This document shows, in pieces, positions 1-7,695 of a stretch of 15,643 nucleotides of DNA. The notes below the pieces were generated by a model, which ran no database searches, was not told the origin of the DNA, and saw nothing but the letters and a program-made list of their open reading frames with translations. Source of the DNA: Pseudomonadota bacterium (GTDB lineage Bacteria > SAR324 > XYD2-FULL-50-16 > JAHJRI01); assembly GCA_022360105.1 (NCBI GenBank), contig JAKSDL010000758.1, positions 1 through 15,643 of the forward strand, in the 5' to 3' direction. How positions within the stretch are numbered: the stretch's first letter is position 1; each line of letters begins with the position of its first letter. The position numbers were made by a program, and so were the translations under genes.

Positions 1-1
1 A

Positions 2-37
2 AAAGAAATCACAATTGAAGAAGCGACGATGCAATGA
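2..37 (+). CDS. 3' end of an upstream gene (partial), overlapping the ABC exporter start
   Basis: Frame 2 is open from the window edge and reads KEITIEEATMQ before TGA at 35-37. This stop overlaps the ATG of the next gene in an ATGA arrangement, which is typical of translationally coupled genes in one operon. Eleven residues are too few to name the protein. In bacteria with cydDC-type exporters the preceding gene is often part of cytochrome bd or another CydDC subunit, but nothing visible here confirms either. Confidence 0.4.
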   Translation, partial: KEITIEEATMQ

Positions 38-2595
38 AAGAATCCTTGTTAAAAGACGTTTTAAACACACAACCTCAAACGGGGCAAAAACAAACGCCTG
101 TTTATATTGGAGCGACCGTTCTGGAGGCGGCTGGAACGGTCCTGCTCGCATTGGTCATCTCTGTCATCCTCGCCGGTGTACTGCTTCAAAATGATATTGA
201 TAACCTCTACTATCTGCTGTTTGGACTGAGTCTGGCTGCGCGGTTGGTCGCAGAGCTGATACAAAGTCATATCACGCTGACGGCAGGGACAATGTGCGAG
301 AAACAGTTGCGCCAAAGTGTTATCAGCAAGATCTCACAAAACCGGAATGCAGTCGACGGAGAGGCTTTCAGTTCGCTATTTACCCGCGCCATCACATCTA
401 TCGGGGAGTATTACCGTGTCTACCTCCCCGTTTTCAGGAAAGCGATGGTTGTACCGCCTGTCCTGTTGCTGGTTATTTTTTATATCGACCTTATTTCCGG
501 TTTGATCCTGTTGTTGGCGGCCGCTGCTACGATCCTTCTTCTGGTATTGACAGGAAGCCTCTCTCGCAGAAAGAAGAACCAACAGTGGGGGGAATTGCGG
601 TCTATCAGGCGCCACTTTATTGAAATCATAGCGGGTAGCGAAACAATGCGGCAGCTGGGAGCGGGAGACCGTTTCAGGGAATCGTTGAAGAAACGTGCAG
701 ACAGGTTCCGGGACCTGACAATGGGGGTTTTGAAACTGGTTTTCGTCTCGTCTTTTGCCCTGGAGTTGATGGCGTCCATCAGTGTCGCCATGGTGGCTGT
801 GATATTGGGAATCCGCCTCAGTGAAGGATTGTTTTCCTATCAAAAGGCGCTGATGGTGCTGATCCTCGTTCCCGAGCTGTTCAGCTATATCAGACAGCTT
901 GGTACCGCACGCCATACCTTGATGGATGCTGAAAGTGCTGCTCCGCTGGCCCGGAGTTTCCTTTTTGACACTCACCTTCCTGACGTGCCACCGCATGATA
1001 GTCAAAAAAGCGAGAAGATCCCGACCCCAAAACGCTCCCCCAGGCTGGGCTTCATCGTTTTTTTTGCTGCAGTGATCACCGTGGCGGCGCATTTCAGCCA
1101 GATGGGATTGATGGTCATCAGTGCCATGCTGTTGGCACGATGCGCCATACAGACCCCTATTTCAGCCCTGCATGTCCTCGTTGCCGGCGTTCGCTTTTTT
1201 GGTCTGGCCAGACCGGCTTTGCGGTATGTTGAACGATTGGTAACCCATTATATCGCCTTGCTGTTTTTTAAGAAAATTCGTTTAGCCATTTTCGACCGGC
1301 TAAGCCAACAGGATTCCCGAACACTTCGCCAACTGCATTCAGGCGAGGTGCTTCGGACATTTGATGCCGATACGGAAAGGTTGGACAGTGTTGGCCCTAA
1401 AATCGTCTGGCCACAATTTGCAGCAGTCATCGCTGTTGTTGTCCTACCTTTCATCCCTCCATTCAATTCCATCTCTCCCAGATGGCTGTTTATCTTGCTC
1501 TTATGGCTGGTCATTGCTTTGCCGTGGCTGTTTTACGGGCAACTCCCGGACCCTCCCGGACTAACAGATATTGAAAGCCGGGCGCTGGACTATGCCCGGG
1601 GATTGAAAGATGCGGCTGTGTTTGACCAGGATGCAAAGCTGGCACAGAAGCTCCTCCATTCAGCCGAGTCCGAAGATTTAAAAAACAGATCCTCTCAATG
1701 GCGGGTTACCCAGCTGGGGGGTGTTTCGCTGGTTTTGATCTACGCAGTCTGGGGCCTGATATTGACGAATCATGGCAAGCTGGAAGGTGAAAGCCTGGCC
1801 CTGGTTGTATTTGGCGTTATGAGTTTCAGTGAATTGTTCCGTTCCATACCATACATAGTAGGCCTTACCAAAGAATCTGCCGGGGCCTATCATCGCATAC
1901 AGAGTTTCTTTTCTCAACCGGCACCTCAAGTGCAACAACCGTCAATTCAACAGCGTGACACCAGCCAGTTCCTGACGATTAAAAACCTGACCTGGGGTTG
2001 GCCCGGAAACAACGATCCGCTTTTTAAAAACCTGAATCTTAAACTGGAGAAAGGGAAGAGATACGCATGGGTGGGTCCGGTTGGATCCGGAAAATCAACC
2101 CTGCTCGATATTGTGACCGGATTTCAATCGGTTGCAAAAGGAAAGGTCTTCCTGCAGGGATATGACGTCAACGAGACCGAACAAAGTACGCTGCTTGAGA
2201 ACGTGGGCTACGTTTCGCAACGAAGTTTCGTCTTCCAGGGGTCGATCAGGGATAATCTTCAGCTGGCCAATTCTGTTATCAGCGATGGCGAGATGGAGGA
2301 GATCCTCAATCTCGTCGGTCTCTCTCCGCAACAGTATGATATCGAAAAGGACCTGGGGGAAAACGCCGCTGTCCTGAGCGGTGGAGAAAGGCAGCGGCTC
2401 ATTCTGGCTCGGGCGATGGTCCAGAACAAGGAGATCATCCTGCTGGACGAACCCTTCAACAACCTGGATCGGGATACCCAGGACCGGATTCTGCGGTGGA
2501 TGAAATCCGCGACTCACTGGAAGACCTTTGTCATGATTACTCACCAGACAAACGGGCTGGATCAGATGGATGATGTGATATCCATTTTCGAATGA
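34..2595 (+). CDS. CydDC-like ABC exporter, fused TMD-TMD-NBD with one ATPase domain
   Basis: The protein is an inner-membrane ABC transporter of the CydDC type (thiol/cysteine or glutathione export needed for cytochrome bd maturation in characterised family members). Residues about 20-300 form a CydD-like membrane domain, including the family-like segment LELMASISVAMVAV near 243-256. Residues about 338-625 form a CydC-like membrane domain with GVRFFGLARPALRYVERLV near 385. A single nucleotide-binding domain follows: Walker A GPVGSGKST at 681-689, Q-loop Gln729, signature LSGGERQ at 781-787, Walker B IILLDEP at 801-807 and H-loop His837. A normal CydD-CydC fusion would have a second ATPase domain between the two membrane domains. 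Here only about 30 linker residues (roughly 310-338) are present. The start is supported by the ATGA overlap with the upstream gene. The family call is firm; the substrate is inferred. Confidence 0.88.
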   Translation: MKESLLKDVLNTQPQTGQKQTPVYIGATVLEAAGTVLLALVISVILAGVLLQNDIDNLYYLLFGLSLAARLVAELIQSHITLTAGTMCEKQLRQSVISKISQNRNAVDGEAFSSLFTRAITSIGEYYRVYLPVFRKAMVVPPVLLLVIFYIDLISGLILLLAAAATILLLVLTGSLSRRKKNQQWGELRSIRRHFIEIIAGSETMRQLGAGDRFRESLKKRADRFRDLTMGVLKLVFVSSFALELMASISVAMVAVILGIRLSEGLFSYQKALMVLILVPELFSYIRQLGTARHTLMDAESAAPLARSFLFDTHLPDVPPHDSQKSEKIPTPKRSPRLGFIVFFAAVITVAAHFSQMGLMVISAMLLARCAIQTPISALHVLVAGVRFFGLARPALRYVERLVTHYIALLFFKKIRLAIFDRLSQQDSRTLRQLHSGEVLRTFDADTERLDSVGPKIVWPQFAAVIAVVVLPFIPPFNSISPRWLFILLLWLVIALPWLFYGQLPDPPGLTDIESRALDYARGLKDAAVFDQDAKLAQKLLHSAESEDLKNRSSQWRVTQLGGVSLVLIYAVWGLILTNHGKLEGESLALVVFGVMSFSELFRSIPYIVGLTKESAGAYHRIQSFFSQPAPQVQQPSIQQRDTSQFLTIKNLTWGWPGNNDPLFKNLNLKLEKGKRYAWVGPVGSGKSTLLDIVTGFQSVAKGKVFLQGYDVNETEQSTLLENVGYVSQRSFVFQGSIRDNLQLANSVISDGEMEEILNLVGLSPQQYDIEKDLGENAAVLSGGERQRLILARAMVQNKEIILLDEPFNNLDRDTQDRILRWMKSATHWKTFVMITHQTNGLDQMDDVISIFE

Positions 2596-2598
2596 AAA

Positions 2599-2634
2599 TG
2601 GTTCCCAGCCGGAAAGTATTTTGACAGGGAACCA
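2599..2634 (+). terminator. Hairpin just after the ABC exporter, possible terminator
   Basis: TGGTTCCC at 2599-2606 and GGGAACCA at 2627-2634 form a perfect 8-bp stem with a 20-base loop, four bases after the stop codon. No run of T follows directly, so a factor-independent terminator is only possible. It could also stabilise the mRNA end. Confidence 0.4.
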
Positions 2635-2639
2635 CTTCA

Positions 2640-2939
2640 AATTAAATCTGAAAAAAGGCTTGTTTTTTGAGTAACGGGGTGGAATAACGGTCCAATAGCT
2701 TACATGGGGTCGGTCTGGCTCAAATTCCAGAAAGAAGTAAATGTATATGTGGTTTAATCAATAAAGGTATATCTTTTACAATGCCTGAAGGCTGCTGTAA
2801 GTGCAGTATTGGACATATGTCCGCTAAAGTTGCGACATTACCGGAGGCACCGGTGCTATTGGTTAAAACTGCATAGACTAATAAATAAGATCTATAGCTT
2901 TTGATTGAAGAACAAATAGAACGGGAATTAGCATCAACT
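2640..2939. other. Intergenic region with a short decayed-looking open frame
   Basis: This 300-base stretch separates the exporter from the TetR gene. An open frame runs from 2688 to the TAG at 2874-2876, with its only ATG at 2781 (31 codons: a Cys-rich start CCKC, then MSAKVATLPEAPVLLVKTA). No Shine-Dalgarno sequence precedes that ATG. The reading frame looks protein-like but I do not recognise it; a gene remnant is possible. No convincing promoter for the TetR gene stands out. Confidence 0.3.
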
Positions 2940-3557
2940 ATGAAGTCTAAACCAGATCCTAAAAAGAGAATTATAAAATCAGCAGCAACGCTGATCGCAA
3001 AAAAAGGATTTTCAGCTGTCAGTGTCCGCGAAATAACCAAATCTGCAAAAGTGAATCTTGCGATGGTGTCTTATTATTTTGATGGCAAAACAGGTATTTT
3101 AAAAGAGATCATCAGCCAGTTTTTTGAAGCATATGAAAAAGCCATTGAGGATAGTTTATCAAAAAGAATGTCGTTGGAAAAAAGAATAACATGCTTCGTA
3201 AAAAACCTGGTTTCCTATATTAAAGATCATAAAGATATATTTAAAGTTGCATATTATGAGCTTCCTTATGACACTCCTGAAATAGTTGAATTCAGAGGTC
3301 AGCGAATTCAACAGATCAGGAAAGTTCTTTGGGGCCATCTTTTTCCCGAACGTGAAATTGACAATCAGATTGCTCCCCATCTACCTATAGTCGGGCCTGC
3401 TATTTTGAGCATGGTCTTCTCCAACTTTATTTTAGAACCTGTAATTAAAGTGGCTTTTGATGTTGAATTCGATGATGCGTTTTACGATTCTTATACAGCA
3501 AACATTTCGGAGCTGATCCTAAAAGGTCTGCCTCGCTTCATCGAAGATTTAAGATAG
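2940..3557 (+). CDS. TetR family transcriptional regulator
   Basis: A 205-residue TetR-type repressor. From this start, residues about 8-55 form the DNA-binding helix-turn-helix: a helix with ALTIAKKGF-like spacing (AATLIAKKGFSAVSVREI) followed by the typical VSYYFDGKTGIL segment, where TetR proteins place the recognition helix and the YxYF motif. The remaining roughly 150 residues are a helical ligand-binding and dimerisation region with no diagnostic motif. I chose ATG 2940; an in-frame TTG at 2901 would add 13 residues but has no ribosome-binding site, and neither start has a strong one. The gene converges with the aldehyde oxidoreductase gene, 40 bases apart. A palindrome over that gene's promoter is a plausible target. 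The effector is unknown. Confidence 0.87.
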   Translation: MKSKPDPKKRIIKSAATLIAKKGFSAVSVREITKSAKVNLAMVSYYFDGKTGILKEIISQFFEAYEKAIEDSLSKRMSLEKRITCFVKNLVSYIKDHKDIFKVAYYELPYDTPEIVEFRGQRIQQIRKVLWGHLFPEREIDNQIAPHLPIVGPAILSMVFSNFILEPVIKVAFDVEFDDAFYDSYTANISELILKGLPRFIEDLR

Positions 3558-3597
3558 AACACGATCTATGAGTGACAGGAAAACTTGAACAAGAAGC

Positions 3598-5664
3598 TTA
3601 TGTTCTCATTTTGTTAAACTGATGTCGTAATTGGCTTGGGCTTTCCATCATTCGTCGCATCATTCTCCCTCGAACTCGATTTTGAATCTTTTGTTTTAAT
3701 CCGCCTGCAAGATCTTTGTTACCGGGATTCGTTACAATTTCTTTTAAGCTAAGATAAGCGTTGTTTTCGGTTTGGCTACCCAAAACCCGATGTTTTTCAA
3801 GCTTTTCGAGAACATCTTCCAAACCAAGCTCATTCAATCTCTCTTTTGTTAAAAATCCTTCCGGTGACAATCCCCGATATGAATAGTATTCATCCAGCAT
3901 TCCCTTTTTATTTAAATCAATTCCCTGGCCCCAGGAATCCGGCTCCGGACGTTTTGTAAAGCTGTCCTCCTTGCGACTGAATCCTCTAAGATTATTGATG
4001 GCCCGTTCAACCTGGTAGCCTCTTTCCCCTGCTATCATGATTTTCTCACCATCAAAGCGATACCCGCAGGCTGTATTCAGAATTCGAGCAAGATGATCCG
4101 GGGATAAAATGCCGTGAGTTATCAACGTCTGGGTCAAATAAAAACAGATACCAAGACTGTCTGTTACCATTTTATAATTCTCATGCCACCACACCGAACG
4201 CCCTTTATCTTCGTGTGAATATATATTCATGGTTTTTGCTGTTGCACCAAACAGCTTTTTAGAAATATGAGCATTTACAGGTTGCAATAACAGATGAGGA
4301 ACACCTTTTAGAAAATCTCCTCCTCTGGTTGAAGTGGAAAACGCAAGAACAAAAGGCGGAGCAGAATGAGCAGGCCAGTGCATACCTTTCATATGCAAGG
4401 CATAGTTTTCAGCACCGCCTCCTATTATCTCCGCAGCTAGTTTGGTTCCCTCGGCCAGGATATTACCAAGCCCATTCCTGTGTGCAACAAGATCTACCAT
4501 TTGATCAAACGCCTTTGCATTTCCCCAGTCGAGCAGCAAACCATCGCAATCTTCCGCTGTGATAAGGTTTCTGATTCTGGCGTCAACAGCCATTCCCAAA
4601 ACTCCCGAGAACTCATTCAAGTCAAGACCCATTTGATTGCATCGTTTAATCAAAAACAGGATTTCCGCAATGTTTCGAACACCCAGGGTTAACCCAAGTG
4701 AAATCAGGTGAGCAACTTCAAGTCCGTTTCCCTGCTCCCCTTTTAAATTTCCGGTTTTTATCGACCAACGCTTACCACACGTTAGGGGACATCGAAAACA
4801 TCCATGTTTTTTTGAGTCTGCCATCTCAAAATAAGCAGCAGCATCAATGGACTTTATGTCTTCAAGATCAGCTTTTTTACGCCAATTATTGGTATAGACC
4901 AGACCCTTGGATTCCAGCATATTAAGGAACATAATAGTGCCATAGTGATGAAACACCTTAGGGAAGGGAAGCTCTTTGATATGTTTTGTGATTTGTTTTG
5001 AAAGCGTTTTCAGTTTTTCCTGATTCTCAGCAGGGATTTTTCTTCCTCCGGTTACCACTATTGCCTTCAACTTTTTTGATCCCATAACTGCACCCATACC
5101 GGACCTGGAGTATTGTGCGTTGTCATCAAATGAAACAATCGATGCAAAACGAACTCTGTTTTCCCCGGCAGGACCAATTGTGACTACTTCCGAGCCCGGA
5201 TGCTTCTGCTTTAATATCTGTTGAGCCTCATCAGTTGCTTTTCCCCATATTCCGTCAGCAGATTCCAAAGTGGGAGTCCCATTACCATGTATCACCAGAT
5301 AGCATGGAGTCTTGGATACTCCACGAATCACGAAATGATCAAAGCCGGCTCTTTTAACAGCAACACCAAATTTACCTCCTCCGTTGGAGTCGCCAAAGGT
5401 CCCGGTTAAAGGGCTGATGGAGGTAAAACTCGATCTGGCTGCGGTTGGAAAGGAGAGTCCCACTAAAGGACCCGCTCCAAAAATTATTGGATTCTCAGGT
5501 GAAAATGGATCTAAACCAGGCCGTATCCGATCGAATAGCAACTTTGCATTTAACCCTGCACCACCGATAAACTGATCAATCAACCCTTGGTCGATGATCT
5601 CTTTTGATATTGTTCTCGTACTTAAATCAACGTCCAGCATCCATCCAGCGTTTTTTGCATCCAC
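3598..5664 (-). CDS. Aldehyde ferredoxin oxidoreductase (AOR) family tungsten/molybdenum enzyme
   Basis: A 688-residue cytoplasmic oxidoreductase of the AOR family. Known members bind a tungsten bis-pterin cofactor and one [4Fe-4S] cluster, and oxidise aldehydes with ferredoxin as electron acceptor; BamB of class II benzoyl-CoA reductase is a relative. Cluster ligands are visible as C289, C292 and C296 (CFRCPLTC) plus a distant C507 in DSLGIC. This is the same CxxCxxxC...C layout as in Pyrococcus AOR. The N-terminal domain has family signatures IGGAGLNAKLLFDR (33-46) and GPAGENRVRFAS (164-175). The length exceeds the common 600-620 residues, with a basic C-terminal tail (KQKIQNRVRGRMMRRMM). 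The start is GTG, fixed by an excellent AGGAGG six bases upstream (complement of 5671-5676). The substrate cannot be read from the sequence. The gene is probably controlled by the neighbouring TetR protein. Confidence 0.93.
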   Translation of the reverse strand: MDAKNAGWMLDVDLSTRTISKEIIDQGLIDQFIGGAGLNAKLLFDRIRPGLDPFSPENPIIFGAGPLVGLSFPTAARSSFTSISPLTGTFGDSNGGGKFGVAVKRAGFDHFVIRGVSKTPCYLVIHGNGTPTLESADGIWGKATDEAQQILKQKHPGSEVVTIGPAGENRVRFASIVSFDDNAQYSRSGMGAVMGSKKLKAIVVTGGRKIPAENQEKLKTLSKQITKHIKELPFPKVFHHYGTIMFLNMLESKGLVYTNNWRKKADLEDIKSIDAAAYFEMADSKKHGCFRCPLTCGKRWSIKTGNLKGEQGNGLEVAHLISLGLTLGVRNIAEILFLIKRCNQMGLDLNEFSGVLGMAVDARIRNLITAEDCDGLLLDWGNAKAFDQMVDLVAHRNGLGNILAEGTKLAAEIIGGGAENYALHMKGMHWPAHSAPPFVLAFSTSTRGGDFLKGVPHLLLQPVNAHISKKLFGATAKTMNIYSHEDKGRSVWWHENYKMVTDSLGICFYLTQTLITHGILSPDHLARILNTACGYRFDGEKIMIAGERGYQVERAINNLRGFSRKEDSFTKRPEPDSWGQGIDLNKKGMLDEYYSYRGLSPEGFLTKERLNELGLEDVLEKLEKHRVLGSQTENNAYLSLKEIVTNPGNKDLAGGLKQKIQNRVRGRMMRRMMESPSQLRHQFNKMRT

Positions 5665-5749
5665 CAGCTACCTCCTTGCCAATGTTAATTATTGTTCATA
5701 AATCCAATATGTCTTTTTGGGATTCCAATAGACTTCAGTTTGGTAGGAA

Positions 5750-5778
5750 AGATTAAAAAAAGTTCTAATTTTAAACAA
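5750..5778 (-). promoter_or_regulatory. Predicted sigma70-type promoter of the AOR gene
   Basis: On the minus strand, TTGTTT (complement of 5773-5778) is followed after 17 bases by TAATCT (complement of 5750-5755). This places transcription start about 80 bases upstream of the GTG. The -35 box lies inside a palindrome, as expected for repression. Confidence 0.45.
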
Positions 5779-5786
5779 ACGTTTAA
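5771..5786. promoter_or_regulatory. Palindromic operator candidate (TTAAAC-N4-GTTTAA) in the AOR promoter
   Basis: TTAAAC (5771-5776), spacer AAAC, GTTTAA (5781-5786) is a 16-base inverted repeat that covers the predicted -35 box of the AOR gene. The AAAC-N4-GTTT core resembles sites bound by PsrA-like TetR regulators. Binding by the adjacent TetR protein is an inference. Confidence 0.45.
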
Positions 5787-6134
5787 TTTAAAATAAGCAA
5801 ATAAGGGAAATTTTGTCAAGCATGTGGCAGAAATCAAAAAATAAAACAGGGAAAGGGAAAACGACTATGACACAGCAAGAAAAGCTTTTGAAAGACGCAA
5901 CTAATCACGTTTGAAGTTAATCATGTGATGCGTTACTATATTGCACATGATTAGATCTTATAGCCGAACGCACTCTTGGCCGGTCGTTAACAAAGATCAA
6001 ACCTTGGTCGGAGCCTGCAGCCCAACATGTTTCTTGAGCCATGGCAATCGCCCTCGATGGAAGCAAAATTGATCATACCTGGCAAAATATGTAACCAGTT
6101 CACCTCCGGTGCTACCGCGGCTCAGAATAATATT
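5787..6134. other. Intergenic region between AOR and dgkA, with a hairpin and a tiny ORF
   Basis: TAATCATGTG (5918-5927) and CACATGATTA (5944-5953) form a perfect 10-bp stem with a 16-base loop. Just upstream, a 15-codon frame (ATG 5867 to TGA 5914) follows purine-rich GGGAAAGGG, so a leader peptide is conceivable but weakly supported. The frame of dgkA stays open back to 6027, but the extra residues do not resemble a DgkA N terminus. No clear dgkA promoter was found. Confidence 0.3.
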
Positions 6135-6548
6135 ATGACTCAAAAGAGAATGGAAACAAAAACTGGATTTACATTTACAGGAAGGCTTAGAAGCATCAAC
6201 CATGCTATTGAAGGCATTAAAATTGTGCTACTCACGCAACATAATGCGTGGATACATGCTTTTGCAACATTGCTGGTTGTCATTGCAGGAATTTTGTTTT
6301 CTGTCTCAAAAACTGAGTGGATTTGGCTAATTATTGCAATTGTCATGGTTTGGGTAGCAGAAGCACTAAACACCGCATTCGAGTTATTGTGCGATGTAAC
6401 TTCACCAGAATTTCATCCAATTGTTAAAAAAAGCAAAGACGTAGCTGCAGGGTCAGTATTAATATCTGCAATTGGATCAATCATAATTGGAGCATTAGTA
6501 TTCTTGCCTCGCATTTACAATCTACTTAATGTCAATATTAAGTTATAA
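6135..6548 (+). CDS. dgkA: DgkA-type diacylglycerol/undecaprenol kinase, integral membrane
   Basis: A 137-residue small membrane kinase of the prokaryotic DgkA family, which phosphorylates diacylglycerol or undecaprenol in the inner membrane for lipid recycling. The family signature is clear: EALNTAFE at 76-83, then D87, then KKSKDVAAGSVL from about 98. These are the conserved catalytic and metal-binding Glu/Asn and Lys-Asp positions. Hydrophobic segments lie near 40-57, 60-75 and 104-124, the usual three-helix arrangement. I chose ATG 6135 because it gives normal family length; the frame is open to 6027 and a second ATG lies at 6150. No strong ribosome-binding site decides between 6135 and 6150. 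The gene appears to stand alone. Lipid substrate (DAG or undecaprenol) cannot be assigned. Confidence 0.9.
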   Translation: MTQKRMETKTGFTFTGRLRSINHAIEGIKIVLLTQHNAWIHAFATLLVVIAGILFSVSKTEWIWLIIAIVMVWVAEALNTAFELLCDVTSPEFHPIVKKSKDVAAGSVLISAIGSIIIGALVFLPRIYNLLNVNIKL

Positions 6549-6785
6549 CAATAATTTACAGTGGGCCGTCAGCTGAACTTCGATAAGGTCGACTATCCAA
6601 ATTCCTGGCAAATCCTTCTTGAACACCAAAACCTTGCACACAGCCACTGAAATCCGGTGTTAACCCCAATATGAATATACTTGACTTTATATGCATAACT
6701 CAAGAAAATCATATGCATAATGACTCCTGCTCAATTTCAGCTTGCCAAACCTACTCCATCGATTGAAGTTGAATGTTTGAAGAAC
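6549..6785. other. Convergent intergenic region with a paired 10-bp direct repeat
   Basis: ATATGCATAA occurs at 6689-6698 and again at 6711-6720, 22 bases apart or about two helical turns, each with a central ATGCAT palindrome. A 29-codon frame (GTG 6561 to TGA 6650) is unrecognised. No gene lies immediately downstream on either strand, so a regulatory role is not evident. Confidence 0.3.
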
Positions 6786-6843
6786 GTAAAAACCCACCCG
6801 GATGTTGGGTGTATTGAGGGAGTTTTTTTATCCGGGTGGGGTT
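6786..6843 (-). terminator. Rho-independent terminator of the secreted hydrolase gene
   Basis: Read on the minus strand, CCCACCCGGAT (complement of 6830-6840) pairs perfectly over 11 bp with ATCCGGGTGGG (complement of 6793-6803), and TTTTTACG follows. The stem starts about ten bases after the stop codon of the minus-strand hydrolase. The loop is long at 26 bases. Confidence 0.8.
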
Positions 6844-6849
6844 GGGCAA

Positions 6850-7695
6850 CTAGGGTAGGTCTGTATCGACAAAGAGGGTGATAGGGGTGGTAGGGTTGTC
6901 TACGGCCAGGTTTTCCTTAGACCAGGTGCCGTAAAAAGCTGCTTCGATAAATTTATGAACACTGTTGGCCACATCCACGTAGAAGTGGTTTGGGGTTGAT
7001 TTGCAGTTGGAACAAAAAATCGTACAACCCTGGTCGGCAATGCTGCAGTGGTAATATTCATAGTTCACAAAGCACAATCCCCATTTTGATTTTTTTGCAA
7101 CCCGGTGAAACACTCTTTGGCCATCGCTTCGCAAGTATGCCGCCTCTGCAGCATCACTCTTGGTTACCTGGCAGGTGGTGACATCAAATCCCCAATAAAG
7201 TGCCGGCAACAACACGTTACCCACAGCTGTCGCATCATATGGGTCCATACTGTAGATAGCATCGGCCAGTGCAGGATCTACAGAAAGAGCTTCCTGGGCT
7301 GCCTGACCGCTGGCGGAATGACCGCCTACGATCCAATGAGCGATGGTGGTACAACCGGAGGTCGCCAGCCAATCGACCATTTCCAGTTTTATATCTTCAA
7401 CAAGGGTCGTAAATTTCGTTGCATCGGTTTTTACCATATTGCCAGGGTTGTGATCCATTATCCCCACCACATAACCATAACTGATCAATTCGGTTGACAT
7501 TTTGTCGTATTGGTCAACTCCCATGTTTGTGCCCACGCCAAATAAAATCACATCGCAGGAGGCCGGAGATGAGGTTGAATAAAAAAGCCGGACCTCGCCA
7601 GAAGTCAGGGTTTTGTCTGCATAATCAGACCAGGCATACCCGGTTAAGAGCAATAAAACACAGAAGGCTGCAAAGGCGCTTTTAACTCCAGTCAT
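6850..7695 (-). CDS. Secreted alpha/beta-hydrolase-like protein with GHSASG nucleophile motif
   Basis: A 281-residue exported protein. Residues 1-23 form a signal peptide (hydrophobic FAAFCVLLLLTGYAW, likely cleavage near S23). The body looks like an alpha/beta hydrolase related to chlorophyllase- or cutinase-like enzymes. The nucleophile elbow is GGHSASG at 124-130 with Ser127. Asp151 in MDPYD and His237 in NHFYVD are plausible acid and base. The elbow has Ser where GxSxG normally ends in Gly. A cysteine cluster near 208-231 (C208, C217, C224, C228, C231) suggests disulfide bonds in the periplasm or outside the cell. The start is backed by AGGAG seven bases upstream of ATG. The gene is monocistronic, with a strong terminator. 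The substrate is unknown; an esterase or polyester-type activity is a guess. Confidence 0.75.
   Translation of the reverse strand: MTGVKSAFAAFCVLLLLTGYAWSDYADKTLTSGEVRLFYSTSSPASCDVILFGVGTNMGVDQYDKMSTELISYGYVVGIMDHNPGNMVKTDATKFTTLVEDIKLEMVDWLATSGCTTIAHWIVGGHSASGQAAQEALSVDPALADAIYSMDPYDATAVGNVLLPALYWGFDVTTCQVTKSDAAEAAYLRSDGQRVFHRVAKKSKWGLCFVNYEYYHCSIADQGCTIFCSNCKSTPNHFYVDVANSVHKFIEAAFYGTWSKENLAVDNPTTPITLFVDTDLP

Noticed and set aside
376..1092. Long minus-strand open frame (238 codons) inside the ABC exporter gene
   Set aside because: It is antisense to a well-supported gene, is rich in Gln, His, Arg and Asp without domain motifs, and has no ribosome-binding site.
2095..2640. Minus-strand open frame of 181 codons over the ATPase domain
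   Set aside because: It lies opposite to the Walker and signature motifs of the exporter and shows no protein family features.
7105..7497. Plus-strand open frame of 130 codons opposite to the secreted hydrolase
   Set aside because: The minus strand has a signal peptide, catalytic motif, ribosome-binding site and terminator; the plus frame has none of these.
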